The notes beneath the pieces are model-generated. The model made no database searches, had not been told where the DNA came from, and was given only the letters and a program-made list of their open reading frames with translations. Below are positions 18,845 through 28,753 of a stretch of DNA of 64,000 nt, piece after piece. Source of the stretch: Thiobacillus sp. (lineage in GTDB: Bacteria > Pseudomonadota > Gammaproteobacteria > Burkholderiales > Thiobacillaceae); NCBI RefSeq assembly GCF_018780105.1, contig NZ_JADMKC010000006.1, positions 1 through 64,000 of the forward strand. The letters run 5' to 3'. The position numbers and the translations under genes were made by a program. The stretch's first letter is position 1; each line of letters begins with the position of its first letter.

Positions 18845-20116
18845 ATGGTTGAAAAAGGCTCGAGCGACAAGCTCCTTTACTGCTCCTTTTGCGGCAAAAG
18901 CCAGCACGAGGTGCGCAAGCTGATTGCTGGGCCGTCGGTTTTCATCTGCGACGAATGTGTCGAGCTGTGTAATGACATCATCCGCGAGGAAATCCAGCAG
19001 GCCGACAATCAGAAGGGTGCAAGCACCGATCTGCCGACGCCCCATGAAATCAGCAATATTCTTGATCAATATGTAATTGGTCAGGGGCAAGCCAAGAAGT
19101 CACTGGCGGTTGCGGTGTACAACCACTACAAACGGTTGCGCAGCAATTCGGGCACCGGTGACGTCGAGCTGGCCAAGAGCAATATTCTGCTGATCGGGCC
19201 GACCGGTTCGGGTAAAACCCTGCTGGCTCAGACTTTGGCGCGGCTGCTGAATGTGCCTTTTGTGATCGCCGACGCAACCACCCTGACCGAAGCCGGCTAT
19301 GTGGGTGAGGATGTCGAAAACATCATCCAGAAGTTGCTGCAAAAGTGCGACTACGATGTGGACAAGGCCAAGCAGGGTATTGTTTATATTGATGAAATCG
19401 ACAAAATTTCGCGCAAGTCGGATAACCCGTCCATTACCCGCGATGTGTCGGGTGAAGGTGTGCAACAGGCATTGCTCAAACTGATCGAAGGCACCACGGC
19501 TTCGGTTCCGCCGCAGGGTGGCCGCAAGCATCCGAATCAGGAGTTTGTTCAGGTCGACACCAGCAACATCCTGTTTATTTGTGGTGGCGCGTTCAGCGGA
19601 CTGGAAAAAGTCATTCGTGGCCGCACTGAAAAGGGCGGCATCGGATTTGGCGCTCAGGTCAAGAACGTCGACGACACCAAGCGTGACGTCGAGTTGCTGC
19701 ATCAGGTCGAACCCGAAGACCTCATCAAATATGGTTTGATTCCGGAGTTCGTCGGGCGCCTGCCTGTCGTGACGACGCTTGATGAACTTGATGAAGCCGC
19801 GCTGGTGCAGATCCTGACCGAGCCGAAGAATGCGTTGACCAAGCAGTTCGCCAAGCTGTTCAAGATGGAAGGCGTGGAACTCGAGTTTAGGGAGGAAGCG
19901 CTCAACGCGATCGCCAAACGTGCGCTGGCTCGCCGTACGGGCGCGCGCGGGCTGCGTTCCATTATTGAACATGCTTTGCTTGACACCATGTATGACTTGC
20001 CTTCGCTGAAAGGCGTGAGCAAGGTAGTCGTCGATCAGGGATTAATCAATGGCGAGGGCAAGCCCTTGCTGATCTATTCCGAGCAGGGTGAGCAGCCGCT
20101 GGCTGCTGGCGCCTGA
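18845..20116 (+). CDS. clpX: Clp protease ATP-binding subunit ClpX
   Basis: A 423-aa AAA+ unfoldase that feeds substrates into ClpP. The N-terminal zinc finger uses Cys13, Cys16, Cys35 and Cys38 ([18 protein letters not shown]). Walker A is [11 protein letters not shown] (about residues 119-129), Walker B is VYIDEIDKI and the sensor region ends in [14 protein letters not shown]. The IGF-type ClpP-binding loop appears as GIGFGAQV. The ATG at 18845 has AAAGGAATC upstream. A perfect 8-bp hairpin (20125-20150) follows its stop but lacks a T-run. Confidence 0.97.
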   Translation: MVEKGSSDKLLYCSFCGKSQHEVRKLIAGPSVFICDECVELCNDIIREEIQQADNQKGASTDLPTPHEISNILDQYVIGQGQAKKSLAVAVYNHYKRLRSNSGTGDVELAKSNILLIGPTGSGKTLLAQTLARLLNVPFVIADATTLTEAGYVGEDVENIIQKLLQKCDYDVDKAKQGIVYIDEIDKISRKSDNPSITRDVSGEGVQQALLKLIEGTTASVPPQGGRKHPNQEFVQVDTSNILFICGGAFSGLEKVIRGRTEKGGIGFGAQVKNVDDTKRDVELLHQVEPEDLIKYGLIPEFVGRLPVVTTLDELDEAALVQILTEPKNALTKQFAKLFKMEGVELEFREEALNAIAKRALARRTGARGLRSIIEHALLDTMYDLPSLKGVSKVVVDQGLINGEGKPLLIYSEQGEQPLAAGA

Positions 20117-20149
20117 ATCCCGGTGTGAGCCGACTTCGTTGCCGGCTCA

Positions 20150-20177
20150 CTTGAAATACGAACTATGCCCCCCAGCT
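20150..20177 (+). promoter_or_regulatory. Candidate heat-shock (sigma32/RpoH) promoter of lon
   Basis: CTTGAAA at 20150-20156, 13 bp, then CCCCAGCT at 20170-20177. This fits the RpoH consensus CTTGAAA-N13-17-CCCCATNT except in two of the less conserved -10 positions. It lies 57 bp before the lon start and directly after the clpX hairpin. lon is a classic RpoH target, which supports the reading. Confidence 0.65.
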
Positions 20178-20233
20178 AGGGAAGTGCGTGGTTTATCGCC
20201 ACGCATCTTTTCCTCAACCCTGACCAGGAAATC

Positions 20234-22654
20234 ATGATGAGCGACAACGTATCCAAGGAACAGATAGACCTGCCGCTGTTGCCGTTGAGGGATGTGGTGG
20301 TATTCCCCCATATGGTCATTCCGTTGTTTGTCGGACGACCCAAATCGATCAAGGCGCTGGAAACCTCTATGGAATCCGGCAAAAGCATCCTCCTCGTCGC
20401 ACAGAAAACCGCTGCACAGGACGACCCCACCCCTGAAGACCTCTATGACACGGGCAGCGTTGCGACTGTGTTGCAGATGCTGAAATTGCCCGATGGCACC
20501 GTCAAGGTGTTGGTGGAAGGCAATCAGCGTGCCCGCGTAATCGACGTGACCGACGTGGGCACCCATCTCACGGCGCGTGCCGAAATTTTGCCGGCCGAGG
20601 GTGAAGAGCTGGTTGAAGTTGAGGCGATGCGCCGTGCGCTGCTGACGCAGTTCGACCAGTACGTCAAACTGAACAAAAAAATTCCGCCGGAAATTCTTAC
20701 TTCATTGTCGGGCATTGACGAAGGCGGCCGTCTGGCCGACACCATCGTCGCGCATTTGCCGCTTAAGCTTGAGCAGAAGCAGGAAGTGCTGGAAATGATA
20801 GGCGTGAACAAACGCCTGGAGCATCTGCTGGGTTTGCTGGAAGGCGAACTTGATATCCTGCAGGTGGAAAAGCGCATTCGCGGCCGCGTCAAGCGGCAGA
20901 TGGAGAAAAGCCAGCGTGAGTATTATCTGAACGAGCAGGTCAAGGCGATCCAGAAAGAGCTGGGCGATATCGAGGAAGGTGCTGAGCTGGAAGACCTCGA
21001 GAAGCGCGTCAAGGAAGCCAGCATGTCCAAGGAGGCTGAGGCCAAGGCCATGGGCGAGTTGAAAAAGCTGCGCATGATGTCGCCGATGTCTGCTGAAGCC
21101 ACGGTGATACGCAGCTACATCGAAGCCATCGTGGGCTTGCCCTGGAAGAAAAAGACCAAGATCAGCAAGGATCTCGCCAAGGCTGAACAGGTACTGGATC
21201 AGGACCATTACGGCCTCGACAAGGTCAAGGAACGCATCCTTGAATACCTCGCGGTACAGCAGCGCGTGGACAAGGTTAAAGCACCGATCCTCTGTCTGGT
21301 CGGACCACCCGGTGTAGGAAAAACCTCACTCGGCCAATCCATCGCGCGCGCGACCAACCGCAAGTTTGTGCGCATGGCTTTGGGGGGCGTACGCGACGAA
21401 TCAGAGATTCGCGGGCATCGTCGTACCTATATTGGATCGATGCCCGGCAAGATCCTGCAAAGCCTGACCAAGGTCGGGGTGAAGAACCCGTTGTTCCTGC
21501 TCGATGAAGTCGACAAGATGGGGCAGGATTTCCGCGGTGACCCTTCGTCCGCCTTGCTGGAGGTGCTGGATCCCGAGCAGAACCACACATTCCAGGATCA
21601 TTACATTGAGGTTGAGTACGACCTTTCCGATGTGATGTTCGTGGCAACAGCCAATTCGCTCAACCTGCCTGCGCCGCTGCTGGATCGCATGGAAGTGATC
21701 CGGCTTTCGGGCTACACGGAGGATGAAAAGGTCAATATTGCAGTGCGCTATCTGGCACCCAAGCAGCTCAAGGTAAATGGCATCAAGGAAGGTGAGCTTG
21801 CCATTGCCGAGTCGGCGATTCGTGACATCGTGCGGTATTACACGCGCGAGGCAGGCGTCCGCAATCTTGAGCGCGAGTTGTCCAAAATCTGCCGTAAGGC
21901 GGTCAAGGCGCTGCTGCTGAAAAAGCATACCAGCAAGATCTCGGTCACTTCGCGCAATCTTGAAAAGTATCTGGGTGTTCGCCGCTTCAGTTTCGGCATC
22001 GCCGAAATGAACAATCAGGTGGGCCAGGTTACCGGGCTTGCGTGGACAGAAGTGGGCGGAGAATTGCTGACAATTGAAGCGGTCGCTCTGCCAGGTCGCG
22101 GCAAAATGACGACGACCGGCAAGCTTGGGGAAGTGATGCAGGAGTCGATCCAGGCGGCGCTTTCGGTGGTGCGATCCCGTGCTCGCAAGCTGGGCATTCA
22201 GGACGATTTTTATCAGAAGCGCGATATCCATATCCACTTGCCGGAAGGCGCGACGCCAAAGGATGGCCCATCCGCAGGCATTGCGATCTGCACGTCCATG
22301 GTGTCAATTCTCACCGGGATTCCGGTGCGGGCTGATGTCGCAATGACGGGTGAAATCACATTGCGGGGCGAAGTGCTTCCAATCGGTGGTCTGAAAGAGA
22401 AACTGCTGGCCGCGCATCGGGGTGGAATCAAGACCGTTCTGATTCCGCATGAGAATGTAAAAGATTTGACGGAAATTCCGGACAACATCAAAAACAAACT
22501 CGACATCCATCCAGTGAAATGGATCGATCAGGTGCTGGAGCTGGCGCTTGAACGTTTGCCCGAGCCGTTAAGTGATGAACCTGCGGCAGAAACGGCGACT
22601 GCATTGCCTGTGCAGGACGATGAAGCCGCAACAGGGGCTTCATTGAAACATTGA
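20234..22654 (+). CDS. lon: ATP-dependent protease Lon (La)
   Basis: An 806-aa AAA+ serine protease that degrades misfolded and regulatory proteins. The N-terminal LAN domain ([21 protein letters not shown]) occupies roughly residues 10-205. Walker A is [11 protein letters not shown] (about 358-368) and Walker B is [11 protein letters not shown]. The Ser-Lys catalytic dyad is Ser680 in PKDGPSAGI with a Lys near 723 in the [14 protein letters not shown] region. Two adjoining ATG codons (20234, 20237) fit the start, with CAGGAAATC upstream. A terminator at 22677 ends the unit. Confidence 0.97.
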   Translation: MMSDNVSKEQIDLPLLPLRDVVVFPHMVIPLFVGRPKSIKALETSMESGKSILLVAQKTAAQDDPTPEDLYDTGSVATVLQMLKLPDGTVKVLVEGNQRARVIDVTDVGTHLTARAEILPAEGEELVEVEAMRRALLTQFDQYVKLNKKIPPEILTSLSGIDEGGRLADTIVAHLPLKLEQKQEVLEMIGVNKRLEHLLGLLEGELDILQVEKRIRGRVKRQMEKSQREYYLNEQVKAIQKELGDIEEGAELEDLEKRVKEASMSKEAEAKAMGELKKLRMMSPMSAEATVIRSYIEAIVGLPWKKKTKISKDLAKAEQVLDQDHYGLDKVKERILEYLAVQQRVDKVKAPILCLVGPPGVGKTSLGQSIARATNRKFVRMALGGVRDESEIRGHRRTYIGSMPGKILQSLTKVGVKNPLFLLDEVDKMGQDFRGDPSSALLEVLDPEQNHTFQDHYIEVEYDLSDVMFVATANSLNLPAPLLDRMEVIRLSGYTEDEKVNIAVRYLAPKQLKVNGIKEGELAIAESAIRDIVRYYTREAGVRNLERELSKICRKAVKALLLKKHTSKISVTSRNLEKYLGVRRFSFGIAEMNNQVGQVTGLAWTEVGGELLTIEAVALPGRGKMTTTGKLGEVMQESIQAALSVVRSRARKLGIQDDFYQKRDIHIHLPEGATPKDGPSAGIAICTSMVSILTGIPVRADVAMTGEITLRGEVLPIGGLKEKLLAAHRGGIKTVLIPHENVKDLTEIPDNIKNKLDIHPVKWIDQVLELALERLPEPLSDEPAAETATALPVQDDEAATGASLKH

Positions 22655-22676
22655 TATTTAATTAAGCTTCGCCCCG

Positions 22677-22703
22677 AATCCCACGCCAGACGTGGGATTT
22701 TTT
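22677..22703 (+). terminator. Intrinsic terminator after lon
   Basis: A perfect 9-bp stem, AATCCCACG (22677-22685) and CGTGGGATT (22691-22699), with loop CCAGA, runs into six T residues (22698-22703). It lies 23 bp after the lon stop codon and separates lon from hupB. Confidence 0.9.
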
Positions 22704-22725
22704 CGTCCGTCATGCTGAAAACCGC

Positions 22726-22755
22726 TTGACACAAGGTTTTGCCGGTTGCTATAAA
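22726..22755 (+). promoter_or_regulatory. Strong sigma70 promoter of hupB
   Basis: TTGACA at 22726-22731 (perfect -35) and TATAAA at 22750-22755 are spaced by 18 bp. The hupB start lies 47 bp downstream. Near-consensus boxes agree with the high expression expected for a nucleoid protein. Confidence 0.85.
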
Positions 22756-22802
22756 AGCGCTCGCAGGGTTTTCCTGTACCACTTGAGTGAAGGGGACAAC
22801 AC

Positions 22803-23081
22803 GTGAATAAATCCGAACTGATTGACGCCATTGCCGACTCGGCTGATATTTCCAAAGCAGCTGCGGGCCGCGCTCTGGATGGCGCAGTCGAAGCCATCAA
22901 AGTCGCACTGAAAAAGGGTGACATGGTCACGCTGGTGGGATTCGGCTCATTCTATGTGGGTGAGCGCGCTGCACGTACCGGCCGCAATCCGCGTACTGGC
23001 GACACGATCAAGATCAAGGCGGCCAAGGTACCGAAGTTCCGTGCAGGCAAAGGTCTGAAAGACGCCATCAACAAGAAATAA
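22803..23081 (+). CDS. hupB: DNA-binding protein HU-beta
   Basis: A 92-aa histone-like nucleoid protein that bends DNA as a dimer. It has the full HU pattern: [20 protein letters not shown] helices, [14 protein letters not shown], and the DNA-binding arm [25 protein letters not shown]. The start is GTG at 22803, preceded by AAGGGGAC. It follows lon, as in many proteobacteria, but has its own promoter. Confidence 0.96.
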   Translation: MNKSELIDAIADSADISKAAAGRALDGAVEAIKVALKKGDMVTLVGFGSFYVGERAARTGRNPRTGDTIKIKAAKVPKFRAGKGLKDAINKK

Positions 23082-23095
23082 AATCGCGTTTGTAA

Positions 23096-23125
23096 TTGGC
23101 AAGATCAAAAAAATCATTGTATAAT
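23096..23125 (+). promoter_or_regulatory. Sigma70 promoter of the tRNA-Val/tRNA-Asp unit
   Basis: TTGGCA at 23096-23101 and a perfect TATAAT at 23120-23125 are separated by 18 bp. The tRNA begins 14 bp after the -10 box. The two tRNAs share one downstream terminator and are probably one transcript. Confidence 0.8.
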
Positions 23126-23138
23126 TTTGGTCTTCGTA

Positions 23139-23214
23139 GGGTGCTTAGCTCAGTTGGTAGAGCGTCTCCCTTACACGGAGGATGTCGGGGGTTCGAGCCC
23201 CTCAGCACCCACCA
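23139..23214 (+). tRNA. tRNA-Val (anticodon TAC)
   Basis: A 76-nt tRNA with encoded CCA. The acceptor stem GGGTGCT/AGCACCC is fully paired. The anticodon loop CTTACAC gives TAC, for valine GUA and wobble codons. The D-arm AGCTCAGTTGGTAGAGC and T-arm GGGGGTTCGAGCCCCT are normal. It is followed after 104 bp by tRNA-Asp; that spacer shows no other feature. Confidence 0.97.
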
Positions 23215-23318
23215 GCAGTGGAATGGAATAAAAACAAGCAAGCGGTCAGTTTCGCAGTGTGTTGATTATTTCAGCGCCAATCAAGCAAGTTAATTTGTGC
23301 TGATGCATTCAGCGCAAT

Positions 23319-23395
23319 GGAGTGGTAGTTCAGTTGGTTAGAATACCGGCCTGTCACGCCGGGGGTCGCGGGTTCGAGTCCCGTCCGCTCCGCCA
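23319..23395 (+). tRNA. tRNA-Asp (anticodon GTC)
   Basis: A 77-nt tRNA with encoded CCA. The acceptor stem GGAGTGG/CCGCTCC pairs with one G-U. The anticodon stem CCGGC around CTGTCAC gives GTC for aspartate. The terminator at 23401 follows 6 bp after the CCA. Confidence 0.97.
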
Positions 23396-23400
23396 ACATC

Positions 23401-23429
23401 AAAAAGGCGAACGAAAGTTCGCCTTTTTT
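23401..23429 (+). terminator. Intrinsic terminator after tRNA-Asp
   Basis: AAAAAGGCGAAC, tetraloop GAAA, then GTTCGCCTTTTTT. A long perfect stem with a T-run. It ends the tRNA-Val/tRNA-Asp transcript. Confidence 0.92.
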
Positions 23430-23548
23430 CATTTCCGTCTACGCTGCATCAATTTAAAGAAATCGACTCGATTTAATCGACGTAGGTGAAGACGCGCGAG
23501 GCAAAGTGCGCGAGAATCCGCGTTGATGTTTTTTCTGGAGTAGTTACC

Positions 23549-25444
23549 GTGCTCGAAGCAATCCGCAACCACGCACAAGGCTGGTTGGCCAAAGTCTTGC
23601 TGGGTTTGATCGCACTTTCCTTCGCGTTGTTTGGCGTCGATTCCTACATGTCGAGCGGCAACAATGGCGGCATGATCGCGGAGGTCGGGGATGTAGGGAT
23701 ATCGCGGGAGGAACTGGCGAAAGAAATTCAGGGTCAGACTGATCGCATGCGCGAATCACTGGGCGCCTCTTTTGATTCGTCGGTTACTGAAACAACTGAG
23801 TTTCGCAAGCAGGTTCTGGATAGCCTGATTGATCGAAAGGCCTTGTTCCAGGAAGCGCAGAAACTCAAAATCGTCGCGCCGGATGCGTACGTCGCATCTG
23901 TATTGATGCAAATCCCCGCATTCCAGCAGGACGGCAAATTTTCTCCACAACGCTATGAAGCGGTACTGCGTCAGAACAATCGCACGCCTGCCCAGTTCGA
24001 GAGCGAGTTAAGGCAGTCGTTCATGCTGGAAACCGTCACCAGTCCTGCTTCGCTCGCGGCGTTTCCTGCAACAGCGTCGCTGACGCAGATTGCGCGTCTG
24101 GTTGCGCAGCAGCGAGAAATTTCCTGGGTCGATATACCCGCGTCAACCGTAGCAGCCCTGGTCAAGCCGACATCAGCCGAGATTGAAAAATACTATGCAG
24201 CCAATACGACGGCATTCACTGAGCCGGAACAGGTGCGTGCCGAATATCTGATGCTCGACATGGCTTCTGTGGCCGCGGGCATGACGGTTAGTGATCAGGC
24301 CGTGGCGGATTACTATGCCTCCCATGCCGCCGAATTCGGTATGCCTGAGCAACGTAGTGCAAGCCATATTCTGATCGCTGTCGATAAGAGTGCAGATGCT
24401 GCGACGCGTGCCCAGGCCAAGGCAAAAGCTACTGCGTTGTATCAGACTTTGCAAAAGTCTCCGGATCAATTTGCCGGGCTGGCACGTACCCAGTCGCAGG
24501 ATCCGGGCTCTGCCGCTCAGGATGGTCATCTGGGCAGCTTTGGCCGCGGCATGATGGTGAAGCCTTTCGAGGACGCCGTGTTCAGCATGAGGCCCAATGA
24601 AATTCGTGGCCCGGTGGAAAGCGACTTCGGCTATCACATCATTCGTCTGGATGCTATTCAGGCTGCCCAGACCGCCCCCTTGGATAATGTGCGTACAACG
24701 GTGGCAGAAGCAGTGCGAAAACAGCAGGCGCAAAAGACCTTTGCAGAATTGGCGGACAATTTTGGCAACCTCGTTTACGAGAATGCCAGTTCATTGCAAC
24801 CCGCGGCAGCTGCTGCCAAGCTGACCGTGCAGCAAACGCCCTGGATGACGGCCAAGAATGCCCCGCCACCCTTCAATCATGCTGAATTACAGGCTGCGTT
24901 GTTCAGTGCGGAATCGGTCAAGTCAAAGCAAAACACCGAAGCAATCGAAATTCAGCCGAGTGTGTTGGTCGCTGCCCGGGTACTTGATCATCGCCCCGCA
25001 CGCGTGCGTCCGCTGGTCGAGGTGCAGCCGGAAATTGAAGCCAGACTGCGTGCCGAGCAGAGTGCACGATTGCTGACCGCACAAGGCGAGAAGACGCTTC
25101 AGTCTCTGTCTCAAGGTAAGGAAACCGGGATGGGCTGGTCGGCTTTTCAGGTGGTTGGGCGTCAAGCTTCGGCCGCGCTCGATGCAGCAGCGGCAAAGGC
25201 GGTATTCAGAGTGGGGACGGACAAGCTTCCAGCCTATACCGGGTTTATCCGCCCGGATGGCGCATATCGAATTGTCCGGATAAGCAGGGTACTTGATGCG
25301 CCCGGCCTTGATTCCCGCTTGGTGGCTTCGATTGAAGCAGGCGTAATCCAGGCCCAGCAGCAAGCGGACATGCAGGCGATGCTGGCGCTGGTGAAAGCTG
25401 GGCAAAAAGTGAAAATCCAGCCGAACGCAATCGAAGGTAGATAA
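23549..25444 (+). CDS. ppiD: Periplasmic folding chaperone, SurA_N/PpiC-type (PpiD-like)
   Basis: A 631-aa membrane-anchored chaperone of the PpiD type, which assists proteins leaving the Sec translocon. One membrane helix lies at residues 14-33 (WLAKVLLGLIALSFALFGVDS). The SurA_N-like chaperone region follows (DVGISREELAKEIQGQ...), and a parvulin rotamase domain runs about residues 245-345 (ASHILIAVDKSADA, HLGSFGRGMMVKPFEDAVFS, GYHIIRLD). The start taken is GTG at 23549 with CTGGAG 8 bp upstream. An in-frame ATG further upstream would put a charged stretch before the membrane helix. The position after the tRNAs and hupB matches other betaproteobacteria. Confidence 0.92.
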   Translation: MLEAIRNHAQGWLAKVLLGLIALSFALFGVDSYMSSGNNGGMIAEVGDVGISREELAKEIQGQTDRMRESLGASFDSSVTETTEFRKQVLDSLIDRKALFQEAQKLKIVAPDAYVASVLMQIPAFQQDGKFSPQRYEAVLRQNNRTPAQFESELRQSFMLETVTSPASLAAFPATASLTQIARLVAQQREISWVDIPASTVAALVKPTSAEIEKYYAANTTAFTEPEQVRAEYLMLDMASVAAGMTVSDQAVADYYASHAAEFGMPEQRSASHILIAVDKSADAATRAQAKAKATALYQTLQKSPDQFAGLARTQSQDPGSAAQDGHLGSFGRGMMVKPFEDAVFSMRPNEIRGPVESDFGYHIIRLDAIQAAQTAPLDNVRTTVAEAVRKQQAQKTFAELADNFGNLVYENASSLQPAAAAAKLTVQQTPWMTAKNAPPPFNHAELQAALFSAESVKSKQNTEAIEIQPSVLVAARVLDHRPARVRPLVEVQPEIEARLRAEQSARLLTAQGEKTLQSLSQGKETGMGWSAFQVVGRQASAALDAAAAKAVFRVGTDKLPAYTGFIRPDGAYRIVRISRVLDAPGLDSRLVASIEAGVIQAQQQADMQAMLALVKAGQKVKIQPNAIEGR

Positions 25445-25671
25445 TTCCACGAGGCTATTCATCGGGTGAGACTAAAGCCCGAGATGGCATCACCGCAGAT
25501 TGCTGCTTCCGGTTGCGATCGCAGGCGGGGGCAGCTAGTGCTGCTCAAACTTGTGCGCTTTCAGATTGCCAACCAGAAGTTGAGTCGTGCTTCGCATATG
25601 GAACGATGCTGCGTTTCTAGTGTGGGCGCACATCGCTTGACCCTGGCAGGGGAATATTGAGCACCTGAAAA

Positions 25672-27810
25672 ATGAACGAACCTGTCCGCCCTCGCTGTTT
25701 CGATGCGACTGACCTGGAATCGTCCCGGCAGGCACTCGCTCGCGTACTGCCGGTGGCGGAGAACGATACACCCTGGCGTGCGCTGGATTACGCGTACGCT
25801 CAACTGGACAGCAAGCTTTTCTCCCACAGCGTAGGGACTGCACTGATCGTTGCAGAATTAAGGGTAGGGGCCGATGCCGTTGCGGCTGCTTTGCTGCATG
25901 CCTGTTCGGACTCTGCGCCAGAATTCGATTCGACTTTTGGTACCGCAGCGCGGCTGGCACGGGGTGTGGCTGCGATGGCCCGTATCGAGGCGCTGGCGAC
26001 AAGCGCGACCGACAAGCGCATTGACCCCCATGCCCAGCTTGAGGCGTTGCGTCAGATGGTGCTGGCGATGGTGGAGGACATTCGCGTCGTGCTGGTGAAA
26101 CTTGCAGAGCGGACGCACGCGCTGCGTTGTGCCGCGAGCCAGGACGCCGCGACGCGTGAGGCGCTGGGCCAGCAGGCGCGCGAACTGTTTTCGCCACTGG
26201 CCAACCGGCTGGGTGTGTGGCAGATCAAGTGGGAAATGGAAGACTGGGCGTTTCGCTATCTCGAGCCCGACACCTACAAGACCATTGCAGCCCAGCTCGA
26301 CGAGAAACGCATCGACCGGGAAGCCTACATCAAGGGCATTATCGAGCGGCTACAGGGTGAATTGGCATTGCATGGGATCGAGGCCGAGGTCACCGGGCGT
26401 CCCAAGCACATTGCCAGCATCGTCAACAAAATGCGGCGCAAGCGCATGAGCTTCGAGCAGCTGTACGACATTCGCGCAGTGCGCGTGCTGGTCCGCCATG
26501 AGATCGATTGCTACACGGTGCTGGGGCTGGTGCATAACCTGTGGCAGCCGATACCAGGCGAATTTGACGATTACATCGCGCAACCCAAAGGAAACGACTA
26601 TCGGTCCCTGCATACGGCCGTGATCGGGCCGGAGGCGCGTGCGCTTGAGGTGCAGATCCGGACCTTCGACATGCACCAGCATGCCGAATTGGGCGTGGCC
26701 GCACATTGGCGCTACAAGGAAGGCGGCAAGCAGGACCCGCAGTATGAAGAAAAAATCGCCTGGCTGCGGCGCATTCTCGAATGGAAGGACGACGTAGCCG
26801 ATAGCAGCGAATTTACCGAACAGTTCAAGACCGAGTTGTTCCAGGATCAGGTTTATGTGCTGACCCCGCAGGGGCGGGTGGTTGCGCTCGATCGCGGCGC
26901 AACCCCGGTGGACTTCGCTTATGCATTGCACACCGATCTGGGTCACCGCTGTCGCGGTGCCAAGCTCAATGGCAGCATGGTCCCGCTCAACACGGCACTC
27001 GAGAATGGTCAGCGTGTAGAGATCATCACCGTGAAGGAAGGTGAGCCGAGCCGTGACTGGCTGAATCCGGCGTTGGGATATCTGGTCACACATCGCGCGC
27101 GTTCGAAAGTACGGACCTGGTTTCGCCAGCGCGATGTGGGTGAACAGGTCAGCCTTGGTCGCTCGCTGCTGGACAAGGAACTGAAACGATTGGGTGTGGT
27201 TGACGCGAACCAGGAAAAGCTTGCGCAGCGACTGAAGTTCGGCAAGCTGGATGAGTTTTTTGCCGCACTGGGACGCGGCGATGTGGGCCAGCGCGATTTG
27301 ATCAACGCCTTGCAGGATCCGGCAAAAGCTGCGCCGGCGTTGATGCCCACAGCCAAACCGCGTGCACGCGCCAAGTCGGGAAATCCGGTCATTATTCCGG
27401 GACTGGGAGATGTGCCGATGTCGCTGGCGCGCTGCTGCAAGCCTCAGCCGCCGGATGCCATCGTCGCTTACACCACGGTTGGTCGCGGCCTCACCGTGCA
27501 TCGGGCGGACTGTGCCGCGCTACGGCGCGCCAACCCGGCGCGAATGATGGCGGCCGAATGGGTGCTCGATGCGGGTGCGGCCTTTGAAGTCGACATCCAG
27601 CTGAAGGCATTTGACCGTCAGGGTTTGCTGCGCGATATCTCCGATGTCATTGCCAAAGATCGGCTCGACGTACTGCGCGTGAACACCGAGAGTCGCGGCG
27701 AATATGCCACCATGCGAATTACGGTGCGTATCAAGGAGTTGCAGCAATTGTCCCGCTTGCTGGCGCGTTTGCAGCATGTACAGAATGTGATTGAAGTCAG
27801 GCGCAGCTAG
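25672..27810 (+). CDS. relA: (p)ppGpp synthetase RelA, synthetase-only type
   Basis: A 712-aa stringent-response enzyme that makes (p)ppGpp on starved ribosomes. The N-terminal hydrolase domain is degenerate: the family HD-x-x-ED site reads HACSDSAPE, so hydrolysis is probably lost. The synthetase motif is PGEFDDYIAQPKGNDYRSLHT near residues 300-320. Its E-F-D-D form (instead of R-F-K-D) is the mark of monofunctional RelA. TGS (QVYVLTPQGRVVALDRGATPVDFAY) and a C-terminal ACT domain follow. The 225 bp upstream of the ATG at 25672 hold no supportable gene. Confidence 0.95.
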   Translation: MNEPVRPRCFDATDLESSRQALARVLPVAENDTPWRALDYAYAQLDSKLFSHSVGTALIVAELRVGADAVAAALLHACSDSAPEFDSTFGTAARLARGVAAMARIEALATSATDKRIDPHAQLEALRQMVLAMVEDIRVVLVKLAERTHALRCAASQDAATREALGQQARELFSPLANRLGVWQIKWEMEDWAFRYLEPDTYKTIAAQLDEKRIDREAYIKGIIERLQGELALHGIEAEVTGRPKHIASIVNKMRRKRMSFEQLYDIRAVRVLVRHEIDCYTVLGLVHNLWQPIPGEFDDYIAQPKGNDYRSLHTAVIGPEARALEVQIRTFDMHQHAELGVAAHWRYKEGGKQDPQYEEKIAWLRRILEWKDDVADSSEFTEQFKTELFQDQVYVLTPQGRVVALDRGATPVDFAYALHTDLGHRCRGAKLNGSMVPLNTALENGQRVEIITVKEGEPSRDWLNPALGYLVTHRARSKVRTWFRQRDVGEQVSLGRSLLDKELKRLGVVDANQEKLAQRLKFGKLDEFFAALGRGDVGQRDLINALQDPAKAAPALMPTAKPRARAKSGNPVIIPGLGDVPMSLARCCKPQPPDAIVAYTTVGRGLTVHRADCAALRRANPARMMAAEWVLDAGAAFEVDIQLKAFDRQGLLRDISDVIAKDRLDVLRVNTESRGEYATMRITVRIKELQQLSRLLARLQHVQNVIEVRRS

Positions 27811-27862
27811 GCCAGGTACGCTGGCATTTTCTCCCAATTTTTTGAATGAATCCTCTCGAATC

Positions 27863-28738
27863 ATGACAGCCCAAGCCGCAATTTTTGACCTGATTCCTGA
27901 CCATGCGCGCCACCTTTTTTTCGAGTTGAATTCCGCTGTCGATCCGCGCGATGCCTTGCAGGCGCTGGCTATAGCGTGTGACGGCCGGTCGGCTGTGCTG
28001 GGAATCGGGCAAAGCGTCATCCAGGCACTGGGAGGCGAAATTGCCGGATTGCGCGCATTTCCGCTGTTGCCGGATGCGCAGCCCGCGATCCCGGTAACCC
28101 AGCAGGCGTTATGGTTGTGGCTGCGTGGCGACGAACCCGGAGATCTGCTGCTGCACGGTCACGCCCTGCAGGCGCTGATCGCACCGGCTTTCAAACTGAC
28201 ACAGGCGGTCGTCAGCTTCCGCCATCAGGATTGCCGCGATCTGACTGGTTACGAAGACGGTACTGAAAACCCCAAGGATGAAGCCGCCATCGAGGCAGCC
28301 CTAGCGCAGGGGCTGGGCGCGGGTATCGACGGCTCCAGCTTTGCTGCTGTGCAGCAATGGCTGCATGACTTTCCGGTATTCGACGCCATGTCGCGCAGGG
28401 AACAGAACAACTGTTTCGGTCGCGATCAGGAGAGCAACGAAGAACTCGACGATGCGCCGAAATCGGCCCATGTCAAACGCACTGCGCAGGAGGACTTCGA
28501 ACCTGAGGCTTTCGTCGTGCGCCGTTCAATGCCCTGGGTGGAAGGGGCGGATGCCGGCCTGGTCTTCCTCGCCTTCGGCAAGTCGTTCGATGCCTTCGAG
28601 GCCCAGTTGCGCCGCATGACGGGGCATGATGATGGCATCACGGACGCGTTATTCCGCTTCACCCGGCCGCTTACCGGCGGATACTACTGGTGTCCGCCGG
28701 TGGTGGATGGCGTGATTGATCTTACTGCTCTGGGCTAG
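27863..28738 (+). CDS. Dyp-type haem peroxidase (YfeX-like)
   Basis: A 291-aa dye-decolourising peroxidase of the cytoplasmic, YfeX-related class. The family motif G-x-x-D-G is seen as GYEDGTENP (about residues 131-139); its Asp is the catalytic acid. The likely haem-ligating His is in AHVKRTAQEDF (about residue 205). There is no Tat or Sec signal. The ATG at 27863 is chosen because the conserved start of the domain follows directly. It stands alone between relA and the convergent selU, and physiological substrates are unknown. Confidence 0.9.
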   Translation: MTAQAAIFDLIPDHARHLFFELNSAVDPRDALQALAIACDGRSAVLGIGQSVIQALGGEIAGLRAFPLLPDAQPAIPVTQQALWLWLRGDEPGDLLLHGHALQALIAPAFKLTQAVVSFRHQDCRDLTGYEDGTENPKDEAAIEAALAQGLGAGIDGSSFAAVQQWLHDFPVFDAMSRREQNNCFGRDQESNEELDDAPKSAHVKRTAQEDFEPEAFVVRRSMPWVEGADAGLVFLAFGKSFDAFEAQLRRMTGHDDGITDALFRFTRPLTGGYYWCPPVVDGVIDLTALG

Positions 28739-28753
28739 GGCGCGTTCGGCCGC

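Noticed and set aside
25466-25660. A 64-codon frame between ppiD and relA
   Set aside because: No ribosome-binding site, no recognisable composition and no support beyond openness.
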